From: Photobacterium phosphoreum
GTDB taxonomy: Bacteria; Pseudomonadota; Gammaproteobacteria; Enterobacterales; Vibrionaceae
DNA: 64,000 nucleotides
Reading direction: 5' to 3'
Assembly: GCF_002954725.1 (NCBI RefSeq)
Contig: NZ_MSCQ01000001.1
Location: 62,001 to 126,000 of the forward strand
Below are positions 19,573 through 27,794 of this stretch, one piece after another. The translations under genes were made by a program, and so were the position numbers. The stretch's first letter is position 1; each line of letters starts with the position of its first letter. The notes below the pieces were generated by a model, which had not been told where the DNA came from, did not search any database, and saw nothing but the letters and a program-made list of their open reading frames with translations.

Positions 19573-19628
19573 CAATACGATTATCTAGCTCGATGACCAT
19601 AATTTATTGATGGTAAATTAGAGATAAC

Positions 19629-19664
19629 AAAAAGCCCCGCACAATTGCTTGTACGGGGCTTTTT
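19629..19664. terminator. Bidirectional terminator thyA/nptA
   Basis: AAAAAGCCCCG pairs with CGGGGCTTTTT, with an inner ACAA/TTGT stem. It serves both thyA and the convergent transporter gene. Confidence 0.92.
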
Positions 19665-19695
19665 ATTTAATTGTGCTATTTACTCAGCGTAACGA

Positions 19696-20838
19696 TTAAG
19701 CAGTAAACGCTAGGATTGAACCTGGGATAGCAATGAATACTAGGCCAAGGTAACCCGCAACAGCGGCTTTGTTCTTCGTTGCTAAATCGCTAAGGAAGAA
19801 CGCGCACTTAAGTGGAATTTCACGTAAGAACGGTACACCGTAAATCAATACTGTCGCTAACACGTTAAAGCAGAAGTGTACCAGTGCAATCTGGAGTGCA
19901 AATACTGAATGATCACCTGATACTGCGGTTGCAGCCAGTAGTGCAGTGATACAAGTACCGATGTTTGCACCAAGGGTGAACGGATACACTTCACGCACTG
20001 TTAATACACCTGTACCTACTAGCGGTACCATCAAACTTGTTGTTGTTGATGATGACTGTACAAGAACTGTTACCGCTGTACCTGAAGCAATGCCATGTAA
20101 TGGACCGCGACCAATAGCGTTCTTTAGAATATCACGCGCACGACCCACCATTAGGCCTCGCATTAGACGACCCATTAGCGTGATAGAGACAAAAATCAAC
20201 GCAATACCTAGGATGATTAGACCAAAACCACCGCTTTGACCAAATGCTTCTAGTGGACCTTTTACTAAATCAACCGCTGGTTGCGTTAACGGCTTCATGA
20301 AATCCATGCCGTTCATGCTCATATCGCCCGCTTTTAAGAACGGCGAGACTAACCAACCTGATAACTTATCAAGTACACCAAACATCATTTCCAATGGTAG
20401 GAAAATGGCAACAGCTAATAAGTTAAAGAAATCGTGTACCGTAGCACTTGCAAATGCGCGACGGAATTCTTCTTTACAACGAGCATGACCTAAACTAACT
20501 AACGTATTTGTTAATGTGGTACCGATATTGGCACCCATTACCATTGGAATCGCCGTTTCTACAGGTAAACCACCGGCTACCAAACCAACAATAATTGAAG
20601 TTACAGTACTTGATGATTGAATAAGTGCTGTGGCAATTAAACCAATCATTAAGCCTGCAACAGGGTGAGAGGCAAATTCAAATAATGTTTTTGCTTGCTC
20701 GCCTACAGACCATTTAAAACCGCCGCTGACCATAGATACAGCAACGAGTAACAAATATAGCATGAACGCTAGGTTGGCCCAGCGGACCCAACGCATAGAG
20801 CTGAACTTAGATGCAGCAGTAGTGGCTTGGGTAGTCAT
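19696..20838 (-). CDS. nptA: Na+/phosphate cotransporter, NptA type (NaPi-II family)
   Basis: This is a 380-residue inner-membrane protein of the NaPi-II (SLC34-like) family. The two inverted repeats each carry the hallmark QSSST (ALIQSSSTVTSII near residue 62, VLVQSSSTTTSLM near 260). About eight or more hydrophobic segments are visible. V. cholerae NptA, also next to thyA in my recollection, is a characterised Na-dependent phosphate transporter. The ATG at 20838 is preferred because GGAG lies eight bases upstream; an ATG two codons earlier sits too close to it. Transport of phosphate is inferred from the family. Confidence 0.9.
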   Translation of the reverse strand: MTTQATTAASKFSSMRWVRWANLAFMLYLLLVAVSMVSGGFKWSVGEQAKTLFEFASHPVAGLMIGLIATALIQSSSTVTSIIVGLVAGGLPVETAIPMVMGANIGTTLTNTLVSLGHARCKEEFRRAFASATVHDFFNLLAVAIFLPLEMMFGVLDKLSGWLVSPFLKAGDMSMNGMDFMKPLTQPAVDLVKGPLEAFGQSGGFGLIILGIALIFVSITLMGRLMRGLMVGRARDILKNAIGRGPLHGIASGTAVTVLVQSSSTTTSLMVPLVGTGVLTVREVYPFTLGANIGTCITALLAATAVSGDHSVFALQIALVHFCFNVLATVLIYGVPFLREIPLKCAFFLSDLATKNKAAVAGYLGLVFIAIPGSILAFTA

Positions 20839-21354
20839 AATCATTTCTCCATGACAGGAATATGTCGTTTAGGTGTCATTTTGTTGAAATCTGCGTGAAT
20901 AGTAGTTTGGTTATATTTCAGAAATATTACACTGAGTGTCATAAATGAATATTTGTTCGAGCTTTGTCAGCGAAATGAGAGAGCAACCGATTAAATTACA
21001 CAATGTCAGGTTGCACTAATACACCCTAGTAGATTGTTTCTAATTGGTTTTTAATTAAATTTGTTTTTAGATGTAAAAATTACAAAGTAATGCTCATTTA
21101 AAGTAAAATTTTGCTATTTATTTTATTTTCAGTATAAATCTAATGTATAGCCGTAGATGAACAATGCGGATATAGTATCGCTACAACTACAACCTTTCGG
21201 TTTTACCGAGTATTTATATCTATACAAACGATTTTTCAGATGATCAGGATGACGTTTACACTAAATTTAATTGAGATGACCAAGTATGTTGCTAACCTTA
21301 ATAGGCAGAGCAACTTGGATCGCGTGGATAATATAGTTAAAGGAGTGACGGTCA
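20839..21354. other. Intergenic region between nptA and nhaA
   Basis: This 516 bp gap between divergent transporter genes is AT-rich with no supported coding frame. It includes a hairpin in the nhaA leader and TGTCA-type repeats discussed among the rejected signals. Promoters for both genes should lie here; none is clear enough to mark. Confidence 0.5.
21280..21318 (+). promoter_or_regulatory. Bulged hairpin in the nhaA leader
   Basis: CCAAG plus TTGCT (21280-21293, split by a four-base TATG bulge) pairs with AGCAACTTGG (21309-21318) around a 15-base loop, 36 bases before the nhaA start. Its role is unknown. Confidence 0.4.
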
Positions 21355-22512
21355 ATGACCGATGCTATTCGTAAGTTTCTTAAATTAGAATCAGCTGGCG
21401 GTATTATTCTTATTATCGCTGCATTAATTGCAATGGTTATTGCTAACTCACCGTTAGCGTCTGTATATACTGACACTTTGCATAGCTATATTGCAGGATT
21501 ATCAGTAGCACATTGGATCAATGATGGCTTAATGGCTATTTTCTTTTTCTTAATTGGATTAGAAGTTAAGCGTGAATTGATTGAAGGTGCACTTAATACT
21601 AAAGAAAAAGCTATTTTCCCTGCCATTGCTGCTGTCGGCGGCATGATTGCGCCAGCATTGATTTATACCGCATTTAACTACGGCGATCCGATGGCTGTTA
21701 AAGGCTGGGCAATTCCAGCGGCAACTGATATTGCTTTTGCACTTGGTGTGATGGCATTACTCGGTAATCGCGTACCGGTGAGTTTAAAAGTTTTCTTATT
21801 AGCACTGGCTATTATTGATGACTTAGGTGTGATTGTTATTATCGCTTTATTCTATAGTTCTGATATATCGACTATCGCGCTAACTGTGGCATTTGCCGCG
21901 ACAGCGACACTGGTTTTTATGAACTTAAAGAACATCACCAGTATTCCATTATACTTAATTGTCGGTGCTATTTTATGGTTCAGTGTGCTGCAATCAGGTG
22001 TTCACGCAACGTTGGCGGGTGTGGTATTAGGCTTCGCTGTGCCATTAGCCGGTAAAGATGGCCGTTCTGATACGCATTCACCACTGAAAACGATTGAGCA
22101 TGCATTACATCCTTATGTGGCTTTCTTCATCTTGCCATTATTTGCGTTTGCTAATGCAGGTATATCACTAACAGGTGTGTCTTTAGCGAGTTTATCGTCA
22201 ATGCTACCTATTGGTATTGCCGCGGGATTATTTATTGGTAAGCCTGTCGGCATATTTACTGCATGTTTCATTGCCGTTAAAACCGGCTTAGCAAAATTAC
22301 CGGATGGGATTAACTTCAAACATATTTTTGCAGTATCTGTCCTTTGTGGTATCGGCTTTACGATGTCGATTTTCATCTCATCACTGGCATTTGTTGGTGC
22401 AGATGAGAGCTTTGCGACTTATTCACGACTTGGAATATTATTAGGTTCAACGGTTGCAGCTATTGTTGGTTACATAATGTTGAGTAAAACACTACCTAAA
22501 TCAGAGGTGTAA
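21355..22512 (+). CDS. nhaA: Na+/H+ antiporter NhaA
   Basis: This 385-residue inner-membrane antiporter expels sodium in exchange for protons, giving salt and alkaline tolerance. About twelve membrane segments are visible. The ion-binding aspartates correspond to D125 ([11 protein letters not shown]) and D155-D156 (AIIDDLGVI), the equivalents of E. coli D133 and D163-D164. GGAG precedes the ATG. A small exported-protein gene follows after one base, and nhaR lies just beyond, consistent with control by NhaR as in E. coli. Confidence 0.97.
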   Translation: MTDAIRKFLKLESAGGIILIIAALIAMVIANSPLASVYTDTLHSYIAGLSVAHWINDGLMAIFFFLIGLEVKRELIEGALNTKEKAIFPAIAAVGGMIAPALIYTAFNYGDPMAVKGWAIPAATDIAFALGVMALLGNRVPVSLKVFLLALAIIDDLGVIVIIALFYSSDISTIALTVAFAATATLVFMNLKNITSIPLYLIVGAILWFSVLQSGVHATLAGVVLGFAVPLAGKDGRSDTHSPLKTIEHALHPYVAFFILPLFAFANAGISLTGVSLASLSSMLPIGIAAGLFIGKPVGIFTACFIAVKTGLAKLPDGINFKHIFAVSVLCGIGFTMSIFISSLAFVGADESFATYSRLGILLGSTVAAIVGYIMLSKTLPKSEV

Positions 22513-22513
22513 T

Positions 22514-22756
22514 ATGAAAACGTTGTTAGTTGTTATTGCGTGTTTATTTTCACTACCGAGTGTCGCTGCTAATTATCAGCAGTGTATTGATGGCGATCGT
22601 TCTAAGTTATGCCAAGCATACTTACAAGGGATCAATGATGCCAAAGCGACAGCAGTAAAAACATCTACTGTGGTACCTGAAAGCTCATTTCGTCAACGTG
22701 CGTTAGAACAACGTGGTGGCGAGCGGGTACGCAATTTAGAACGACTGCAACGTTAA
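22514..22756 (+). CDS. Small exported protein of unknown function, coupled to nhaA
   Basis: This 80-residue protein has a clear signal peptide (MKTLLVVIACLFSLPSVAA, cut about residue 19). The mature part of about 61 residues holds two cysteines spaced eight apart (QQCIDGDRSKLCQ), which could form a periplasmic disulfide, and ends in an arginine-rich charged segment (GGERVRNLERLQR). The ATG starts one base after the nhaA stop, so the two are almost certainly translated from one message. I do not recognise the family. It could be an accessory protein for NhaA or simply a cotranscribed periplasmic protein; there is no sequence evidence for either. Confidence 0.75.
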   Translation: MKTLLVVIACLFSLPSVAANYQQCIDGDRSKLCQAYLQGINDAKATAVKTSTVVPESSFRQRALEQRGGERVRNLERLQR

Positions 22757-22819
22757 TTGTAACGTAAAGACGATCTTGGTTTGATTTTACTATAATTTAT
22801 GGTGTCAAACATTGAACAG

Positions 22820-22858
22820 CCCAGTGGCACAGCGTAAGCTTTGTCGCTGGGTTTTTTT
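22820..22858 (+). terminator. Terminator of the nhaA operon
   Basis: CCCAGTGGCACAGC pairs with GCTTTGTCGCTGGG (two wobbles, one mismatch) around GTAA, then seven T. It ends 16 bases before the nhaR start, so it may partly isolate nhaR or attenuate read-through into it. Confidence 0.85.
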
Positions 22859-22874
22859 ATTTAAAATAGCGGCA

Positions 22875-23759
22875 ATGTCTCACTTAAATTATAACCATCT
22901 TTATTATTTTTGGATGGTCTGCAAACAAGGCTCAGTAACGAAAGCTGCTGATGCATTATTTCTAACGCCTCAAACGGTAACCGGCCAAATTCGGTCATTA
23001 GAAGATCGACTCAAAGGCAAGTTAACTAAACGTGTTGGCCGTAATATTGAACCAACAGAGCTTGGGCAATTAGTATTTAAATATGCCGATAAGATGTTTG
23101 ATTTAAGTTATCAAATGCTCGATCGTATTAATTATACTCAACGTGAAAACCAATTATTTGAAGTTGGTGTTGCCGATGCTTTGTCAAAACGCTTAGTGAG
23201 TCAGGTGTTGTTAGAAGGGATTCCGGATGATCATCGAATCCAATTAAGCTGTTTTGAATCGACCCACGAAATGTTGTTAGAGCAGTTATCACAACATAAA
23301 TTAGATATGATCTTATCTGATTGCCCGGTAAGTTCGACCCAAAATCCGGGGTTATACAGTAAAAAGCTCGGCGAATCTGCGATGAGTTTTTTTTGTACCG
23401 ATGATTTATCTGATGCAGATTTCCCCGCATGTATTGAAGATTATAAGCTGTTAGTCCCTAGTCGACGTTCTGCAATGGGGCGTAAATTGTATCAATGGTT
23501 TGATCAGCAGGGCATCACGCCGAATATTTTAGGTGAGTTTGATGATGCAGCATTAATGAAGGCGTTTGCTTGTTATCATAAATCGATGTTTATCGCACCG
23601 TCGATCTATGCTGATGAGTTAACGAGTAATAGTCGTGTTTTTGAAGTGAAACGAGTGACAGATATCTGTGATGAGTATTTTGTTATTTTTGCGGAGCGAA
23701 TGATCATGCACCCGGCAGTAAAACGTATTTGTGCTGCTGATTTTAGTACTTTGTTTTAA
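22875..23759 (+). CDS. nhaR: LysR-type transcriptional activator NhaR
   Basis: This 294-residue LysR-family regulator has an N-terminal winged helix-turn-helix (about 4-63: [18 protein letters not shown]). The N-terminus [15 protein letters not shown] closely follows E. coli NhaR, which activates nhaA in response to sodium and also affects other stress and biofilm genes. The start at 22875 excludes 21 codons that read through the nhaA terminator. The gene lies in the same direction as nhaA, as in E. coli. Confidence 0.94.
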   Translation: MSHLNYNHLYYFWMVCKQGSVTKAADALFLTPQTVTGQIRSLEDRLKGKLTKRVGRNIEPTELGQLVFKYADKMFDLSYQMLDRINYTQRENQLFEVGVADALSKRLVSQVLLEGIPDDHRIQLSCFESTHEMLLEQLSQHKLDMILSDCPVSSTQNPGLYSKKLGESAMSFFCTDDLSDADFPACIEDYKLLVPSRRSAMGRKLYQWFDQQGITPNILGEFDDAALMKAFACYHKSMFIAPSIYADELTSNSRVFEVKRVTDICDEYFVIFAERMIMHPAVKRICAADFSTLF

Positions 23760-23826
23760 GCTTTCTATTTTATTAACGCCTTAATATCATAAGGCGCTAA
23801 TCATCGTTTTTGCTATGACAGATCGA

Positions 23827-24459
23827 TTACTTCGGTTCATTTATAGCGTGATCTGTTATTTGTTGCTCTTTTTCTTTGCCTTCTTTTGCTGAGACTGAAA
23901 TGCCTGCGGTTAAGTTATAACGCATTGCATCTTCAAACGACCAATCAACCATAGTTAAGTCTTCGCGTTTCACCAGCGTTGTAATACCTGCTATTTGATA
24001 GCTGAGGGGAAAGAGCACTGGAACCCAATCACCGTCGGGTAATGCGTTTGTCAGCGGCTCAGGGGTGTCGTTAGACATAATAAAGCCGACGACATAGGTA
24101 TTGTTGGCTTGATGCACCAGCACTGTTTGCTGACTTTTATTTTTATTGTCGCTGCTCATTAGTGAAGCAATGTCATTAATACTGCTATAAACCGTTTTAA
24201 AAAACGGGAAGCGCATTAATTGGCGAATCACAAAATCATATAGCCATGCGATAGGGCTGACAGAGAAAAGTAGTCCAGCAATGAACAATAAGGTCAAAAT
24301 GAGTAAAAAACCAGCACCTTTGAAGAGTTCAGTAATATGAACAAGGCCAAATAAAAAACTGCCTACTTCATCTAATGACTCAAAAAGTGACCAGAATAAC
24401 CAAATACTTAATACTAGCGGCAGAACGTTGAACAAGCCGCGTAATAGCGTTTTTTTCAT
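23827..24459 (-). CDS. DUF502-family inner-membrane protein
   Basis: This 210-residue protein has two hydrophobic segments near the N-terminus (about 8-35 and 50-75), then a conserved PIAWLYDFVIRQLMRFPFFKTVYSSIND block and a soluble domain with VGFIMSND and WVPVLFPLSYQIAG. These are the hallmarks of DUF502, widespread in bacteria with no assigned function. The ATG at 24459 is chosen; an in-frame TTG at 24489 would add ten residues without a ribosome site. It follows rpsT on the same strand but is separated by a strong terminator. Confidence 0.85.
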   Translation of the reverse strand: MKKTLLRGLFNVLPLVLSIWLFWSLFESLDEVGSFLFGLVHITELFKGAGFLLILTLLFIAGLLFSVSPIAWLYDFVIRQLMRFPFFKTVYSSINDIASLMSSDNKNKSQQTVLVHQANNTYVVGFIMSNDTPEPLTNALPDGDWVPVLFPLSYQIAGITTLVKREDLTMVDWSFEDAMRYNLTAGISVSAKEGKEKEQQITDHAINEPK

Positions 24460-24556
24460 TTTATGCTCGAAGATGTGAAATAAATTCAACTATAAAGTTA
24501 GCAATTGTTTACAATTTAAATGCTGGTTTTATAGACGATGGCTAATGAAGAGACAT

Positions 24557-24588
24557 AAAAAAACCGACCCTAAGGTCGGTTTTTTTTA
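24557..24588. terminator. Terminator after rpsT
   Basis: Seven A, then ACCGACC pairing with GGTCGGT around CTAA, then eight T. On the minus strand it closes rpsT. Confidence 0.93.
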
Positions 24589-24609
24589 ATCTAGACTCAT
24601 TAATTAAAA

Positions 24610-24870
24610 TTAAAGAGCTTTGATTTTCGCTGTTAAACGAGCTTTGTGACGTGCAGCTTTGTTCTTATGGATCAGGCCTTTAGTAGCCATGCGATCCATA
24701 ACAGGTTGCATTTCAGCGAAAGCTAGTGTTGCAGCTTCTTTATTACCAGCTTCAATAGCGATAATTACTTTCTTGAAGAAAGTGCGCATCATAGAACGAC
24801 GGCTAGCGTTATGCTGACGACGTTTTTCTGAAGTTAGTGCACGTTTCTTAGCAGATTTGATATTTGCCAA
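24610..24870 (-). CDS. rpsT: 30S ribosomal protein S20
   Basis: This 86-residue basic protein is very close to E. coli S20 (ANIKSAKKR at the N-terminus, [23 protein letters not shown]). S20 binds 16S rRNA early in 30S assembly. The start is a TTG at 24870, with GGGAG eight bases upstream. The longer frame from 24969 would add 33 unrelated residues. E. coli rpsT also starts with UUG and is autoregulated, so the same control is likely. It is divergent from murJ. Confidence 0.97.
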   Translation of the reverse strand: MANIKSAKKRALTSEKRRQHNASRRSMMRTFFKKVIIAIEAGNKEAATLAFAEMQPVMDRMATKGLIHKNKAARHKARLTAKIKAL

Positions 24871-24916
24871 GGGTGTAACTCCCAAATCTTGGTATGGTGA
24901 CAATTTAAGGCCGAGG

Positions 24917-24945
24917 ACTATGCCCTTAATCTTAATCATTGTCAA
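24917..24945 (-). promoter_or_regulatory. Sigma-70 promoter for rpsT
   Basis: On the minus strand TTGACA (24945-24940) is followed after 17 bases by CATAGT (24922-24917), four of six matches to the -10. The start codon is about 40 bases downstream of the expected transcript start. Confidence 0.7.
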
Positions 24946-25078
24946 ATGATTCGTGCAAATAACCGCCATACCAATCTAGTTGGCACTTGCGGATTAACAC
25001 GGTTAATATGGCGACAGATTTTAGCAGTATTTCGATTCAGAAGTCACCTTTCTGAACATCTTTTTATGAGGTTTTTTT

Positions 25079-26641
25079 GTGAGTAAGCGTCTTTTACGCT
25101 CTGGAATGATAGTTAGCGCCATGACTTTGGTGTCTCGCGTGCTCGGTTTAGTCCGAGATGTGGTGGTGGCGAACCTTATGGGAGCAGGGGCTGCGGCCGA
25201 TGTTTTTTTCTTTGCCAACAAAATTCCCAACTTTTTACGTCGCCTTTTTGCAGAAGGGGCTTTTTCGCAAGCCTTTGTACCAGTTTTAACTGAATACCAT
25301 GCTGCAGGTGATGTTGATCGGACTCGATTGTTAATTGCGCGAGCTGCAGGAACGTTAGGCGGCATAGTCACCATCGTGACATTACTTGGGGTATTAGGCT
25401 CGGGTGTTGTCACTGCATTGTTTGGTTTTGGCTGGTTTTGGGATTGGATGCATAACATTTCGCCTGGCGCTGAAAAATTTGAATTAGCCAGTTTGTTATT
25501 GAAAATCACTTTTCCTTATTTGTGGTTTGTGACCTTTGTGGCGTTATCTGGCGCAATCTTAAATACATTGGGTAAGTTTGCGATTTCATCGTTTACACCG
25601 GTGTTTCTTAATATTGCGATTATTGGGTGTGCGGTGTTTGTTGCTCCTCACTTAGCCAAGCCAGAAATCGGTTTAGCGCTCGGGGTATTTATCGGTGGAT
25701 TGGTGCAATTTTGTTTTCAACTGCCATTTTTATATCGAGAAGGCTATTTAGTCCGTCCACAATGGGGCTGGAATGACCCTGGCGTGACGAAGATACGTAA
25801 ACTGATGCTACCGGCACTGTTTGGCGTTTCAGTGACTCAAATTAACTTATTGCTCGATACATTGATTGCCAGTTTTTTGATGACGGGTTCAATCAGTTGG
25901 TTATATTATTCAGATCGCCTATTAGAATTCCCATTAGGATTGTTTGGTATTGCGATTGCGACGGTGATCTTGCCCGCTTTAGCACGTAAGCATGTTGATA
26001 AATCGCCTGAGCAATTTTCGCATACCATGGATTGGGGGGTGCGAATGGTGCTGATCTTAGGTATCCCTGCGATGCTTGGTATGATCATCTTAGCCAAACC
26101 AATGTTAATGGTGATGTTCATGCGCGGTGAATTTGATCTGTATGATGTTAACCAAACCGCGATGTCATTGTGGGTAGTGTCAGCTGGCTTACTTAACTAT
26201 ATGTTGATTAAAGTCTTTGCACCGGGATATTACGCTCGTCAAGATACCAAAACACCTGTGAAAATTGGTATTATTGCCATGGTTAGTAATATGGTGTTTA
26301 ACGGTATATTTGCCCCGTTCTATGGCTATGTCGGTTTATCAATTGCAAGCGTGTTATCTGCTTTTCTAAACGCAGCATTGCTATATCGAGGTTTGCACAA
26401 AGGTAATATTTACCGAGTCAGTCGTCAGACATTATTGTTTGTATTGCGTTTGGCTATTGCCGGTGTGGTGATGGTGAGTGGGTTATTATGGTTCAGCCCT
26501 ACCACAGAGCAGTGGTTAGCATTTCATTTACTGGAACGGATACTGTGGCTCGTTGGGTTGATTTTAGGCGGTAGTAGTCTTTATCTACTGTGTGCGATTA
26601 TTTTAGGCGTTCGCCCGCGTCATCTGCGTGCTGAGAGCTGA
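25079..26641 (+). CDS. murJ: Lipid II flippase MurJ
   Basis: This 520-residue polytopic membrane protein of the MOP superfamily flips the peptidoglycan precursor lipid II across the inner membrane. The N-terminus SKRLLRSGMIVSAMTLVSRVLGLVRD, with the central arginines, and about 14 hydrophobic segments are as in E. coli MurJ (511). The GTG start at 25079 has GAGG seven bases upstream. It is divergent from rpsT and upstream of ribF, so it may feed into the ribF-ileS-lspA run. Confidence 0.96.
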   Translation: MSKRLLRSGMIVSAMTLVSRVLGLVRDVVVANLMGAGAAADVFFFANKIPNFLRRLFAEGAFSQAFVPVLTEYHAAGDVDRTRLLIARAAGTLGGIVTIVTLLGVLGSGVVTALFGFGWFWDWMHNISPGAEKFELASLLLKITFPYLWFVTFVALSGAILNTLGKFAISSFTPVFLNIAIIGCAVFVAPHLAKPEIGLALGVFIGGLVQFCFQLPFLYREGYLVRPQWGWNDPGVTKIRKLMLPALFGVSVTQINLLLDTLIASFLMTGSISWLYYSDRLLEFPLGLFGIAIATVILPALARKHVDKSPEQFSHTMDWGVRMVLILGIPAMLGMIILAKPMLMVMFMRGEFDLYDVNQTAMSLWVVSAGLLNYMLIKVFAPGYYARQDTKTPVKIGIIAMVSNMVFNGIFAPFYGYVGLSIASVLSAFLNAALLYRGLHKGNIYRVSRQTLLFVLRLAIAGVVMVSGLLWFSPTTEQWLAFHLLERILWLVGLILGGSSLYLLCAIILGVRPRHLRAES

Positions 26642-26666
26642 TTGCAACTGCCGATTAGTATATAAT
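26638..26666 (+). promoter_or_regulatory. Candidate promoter upstream of ribF
   Basis: A perfect TATAAT at 26661-26666 has a poor -35 (CTGATT, 26638-26643) at 17 bases spacing. It would leave a leader of more than 130 bases before ribF. Confidence 0.4.
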
Positions 26667-26826
26667 TCACCAGTTTTACGCAGAAAAGATATTTTCAGCA
26701 GTTAAAAGTGGTGGATTACTTATCCAGTTATTAATTTTTTGGCTGTTATTGGTCATCATATAAACAAGTAACCTGATTGTAGGATGAACGAATAGCCTTA
26801 TGAGTACTGACATCGTTAAATCAGCT

Positions 26827-27789
26827 ATGGAATTAATTCGAGGTATACCTAATATTAAGCCGCACCATCATGGTTGCGTGCTGACAATCGGTAATTTTGA
26901 CGGTGTGCATCTTGGTCATCAAACGTTACTCAAACAGGTGATAGCTAAAGCGCATTCAATAGGGTTAGCTGCCACAGTGATGACGTTTGAACCGCAACCG
27001 CAGGAACTTTTTGCAGGCGATAAAGCCCCTGCAAGATTAACCCGGTTTCGTGAAAAATATGTCGAATTAAAAAAAGTCGGCATTGATCGATTATTGTGTG
27101 TTAATTTTAATCATCATTTTGCGTCCATGACTGCTGAATATTTCGTCGAATGCTTGTTGGTAAAGCAATTGGGTGTTAAATTTCTGGTAATTGGTGATGA
27201 CTTTCGTTTTGGTCAAGATCGACGTGGTGATTTTGCGATGCTGGTGGCTGCTGGCAAGAAATATGGATTTGAAGTAATCAGTACGGCAAGTTTTTGTGTT
27301 TCTAAGCAGCGAGTAAGCAGTACTGCAATTCGTCAGGCTTTAGCCAATGATGAATTAGAACAAGTAGAACAAATGCTTGGTCGATCGTACAGTCTTCGTG
27401 GTCGTGTCTCACACGGCAGAAAATTAGGCCGTACCATCGGCTTTCCTACAGCGAATATTCCATTAAAGCGGCGTGTTTCACCCGTTGCTGGGGTATATGC
27501 AGTAGAAGTTTTAGGCATTACGGCTACACCTATTGCTGGTGTGGCTAATGTTGGTCACCGACCTACAGTAAAAGGTGTACGACAACAACTTGAAGTACAC
27601 CTATTTGATTATCAAGCGGATCTTTATGGTCGCCAGCTTGAAGTCGTGTTACGCCATAAGTTGCGTGACGAAAAAAAATTTGAATCATTCGATGCGCTTA
27701 AATGTCAAATCGAACGAGATGCTCAAGCAGCACGGGTGTGGCTGTCTGAGCGTAATAATGTCCAACTTCGCCCAAGTAACGGAATCTAG
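26827..27789 (+). CDS. ribF: Bifunctional riboflavin kinase / FAD synthetase
   Basis: The 320-residue enzyme converts riboflavin to FMN and then FAD. The N-terminal adenylyltransferase domain has [13 protein letters not shown] and STAIRQAL; the C-terminal kinase domain has [11 protein letters not shown] near 200. The ATG at 26827 gives the conserved start MELIRGI; an in-frame ATG at 26800 would add nine residues, and neither has a clear ribosome site, so the start is uncertain. It is followed after five bases by ileS, as in the conserved ribF-ileS-lspA order. Confidence 0.95.
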   Translation: MELIRGIPNIKPHHHGCVLTIGNFDGVHLGHQTLLKQVIAKAHSIGLAATVMTFEPQPQELFAGDKAPARLTRFREKYVELKKVGIDRLLCVNFNHHFASMTAEYFVECLLVKQLGVKFLVIGDDFRFGQDRRGDFAMLVAAGKKYGFEVISTASFCVSKQRVSSTAIRQALANDELEQVEQMLGRSYSLRGRVSHGRKLGRTIGFPTANIPLKRRVSPVAGVYAVEVLGITATPIAGVANVGHRPTVKGVRQQLEVHLFDYQADLYGRQLEVVLRHKLRDEKKFESFDALKCQIERDAQAARVWLSERNNVQLRPSNGI

Positions 27790-27794
27790 AATCC

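Noticed and set aside
20862-20877. Pho-box-like direct repeat TGTCG-N6-TGTCA upstream of nptA, which would suit a phosphate transporter
   Set aside because: The repeat faces away from nptA, the other TGTCA copies (20937, 20965) are not spaced by 11 bases, and one repeat unit has a mismatch.
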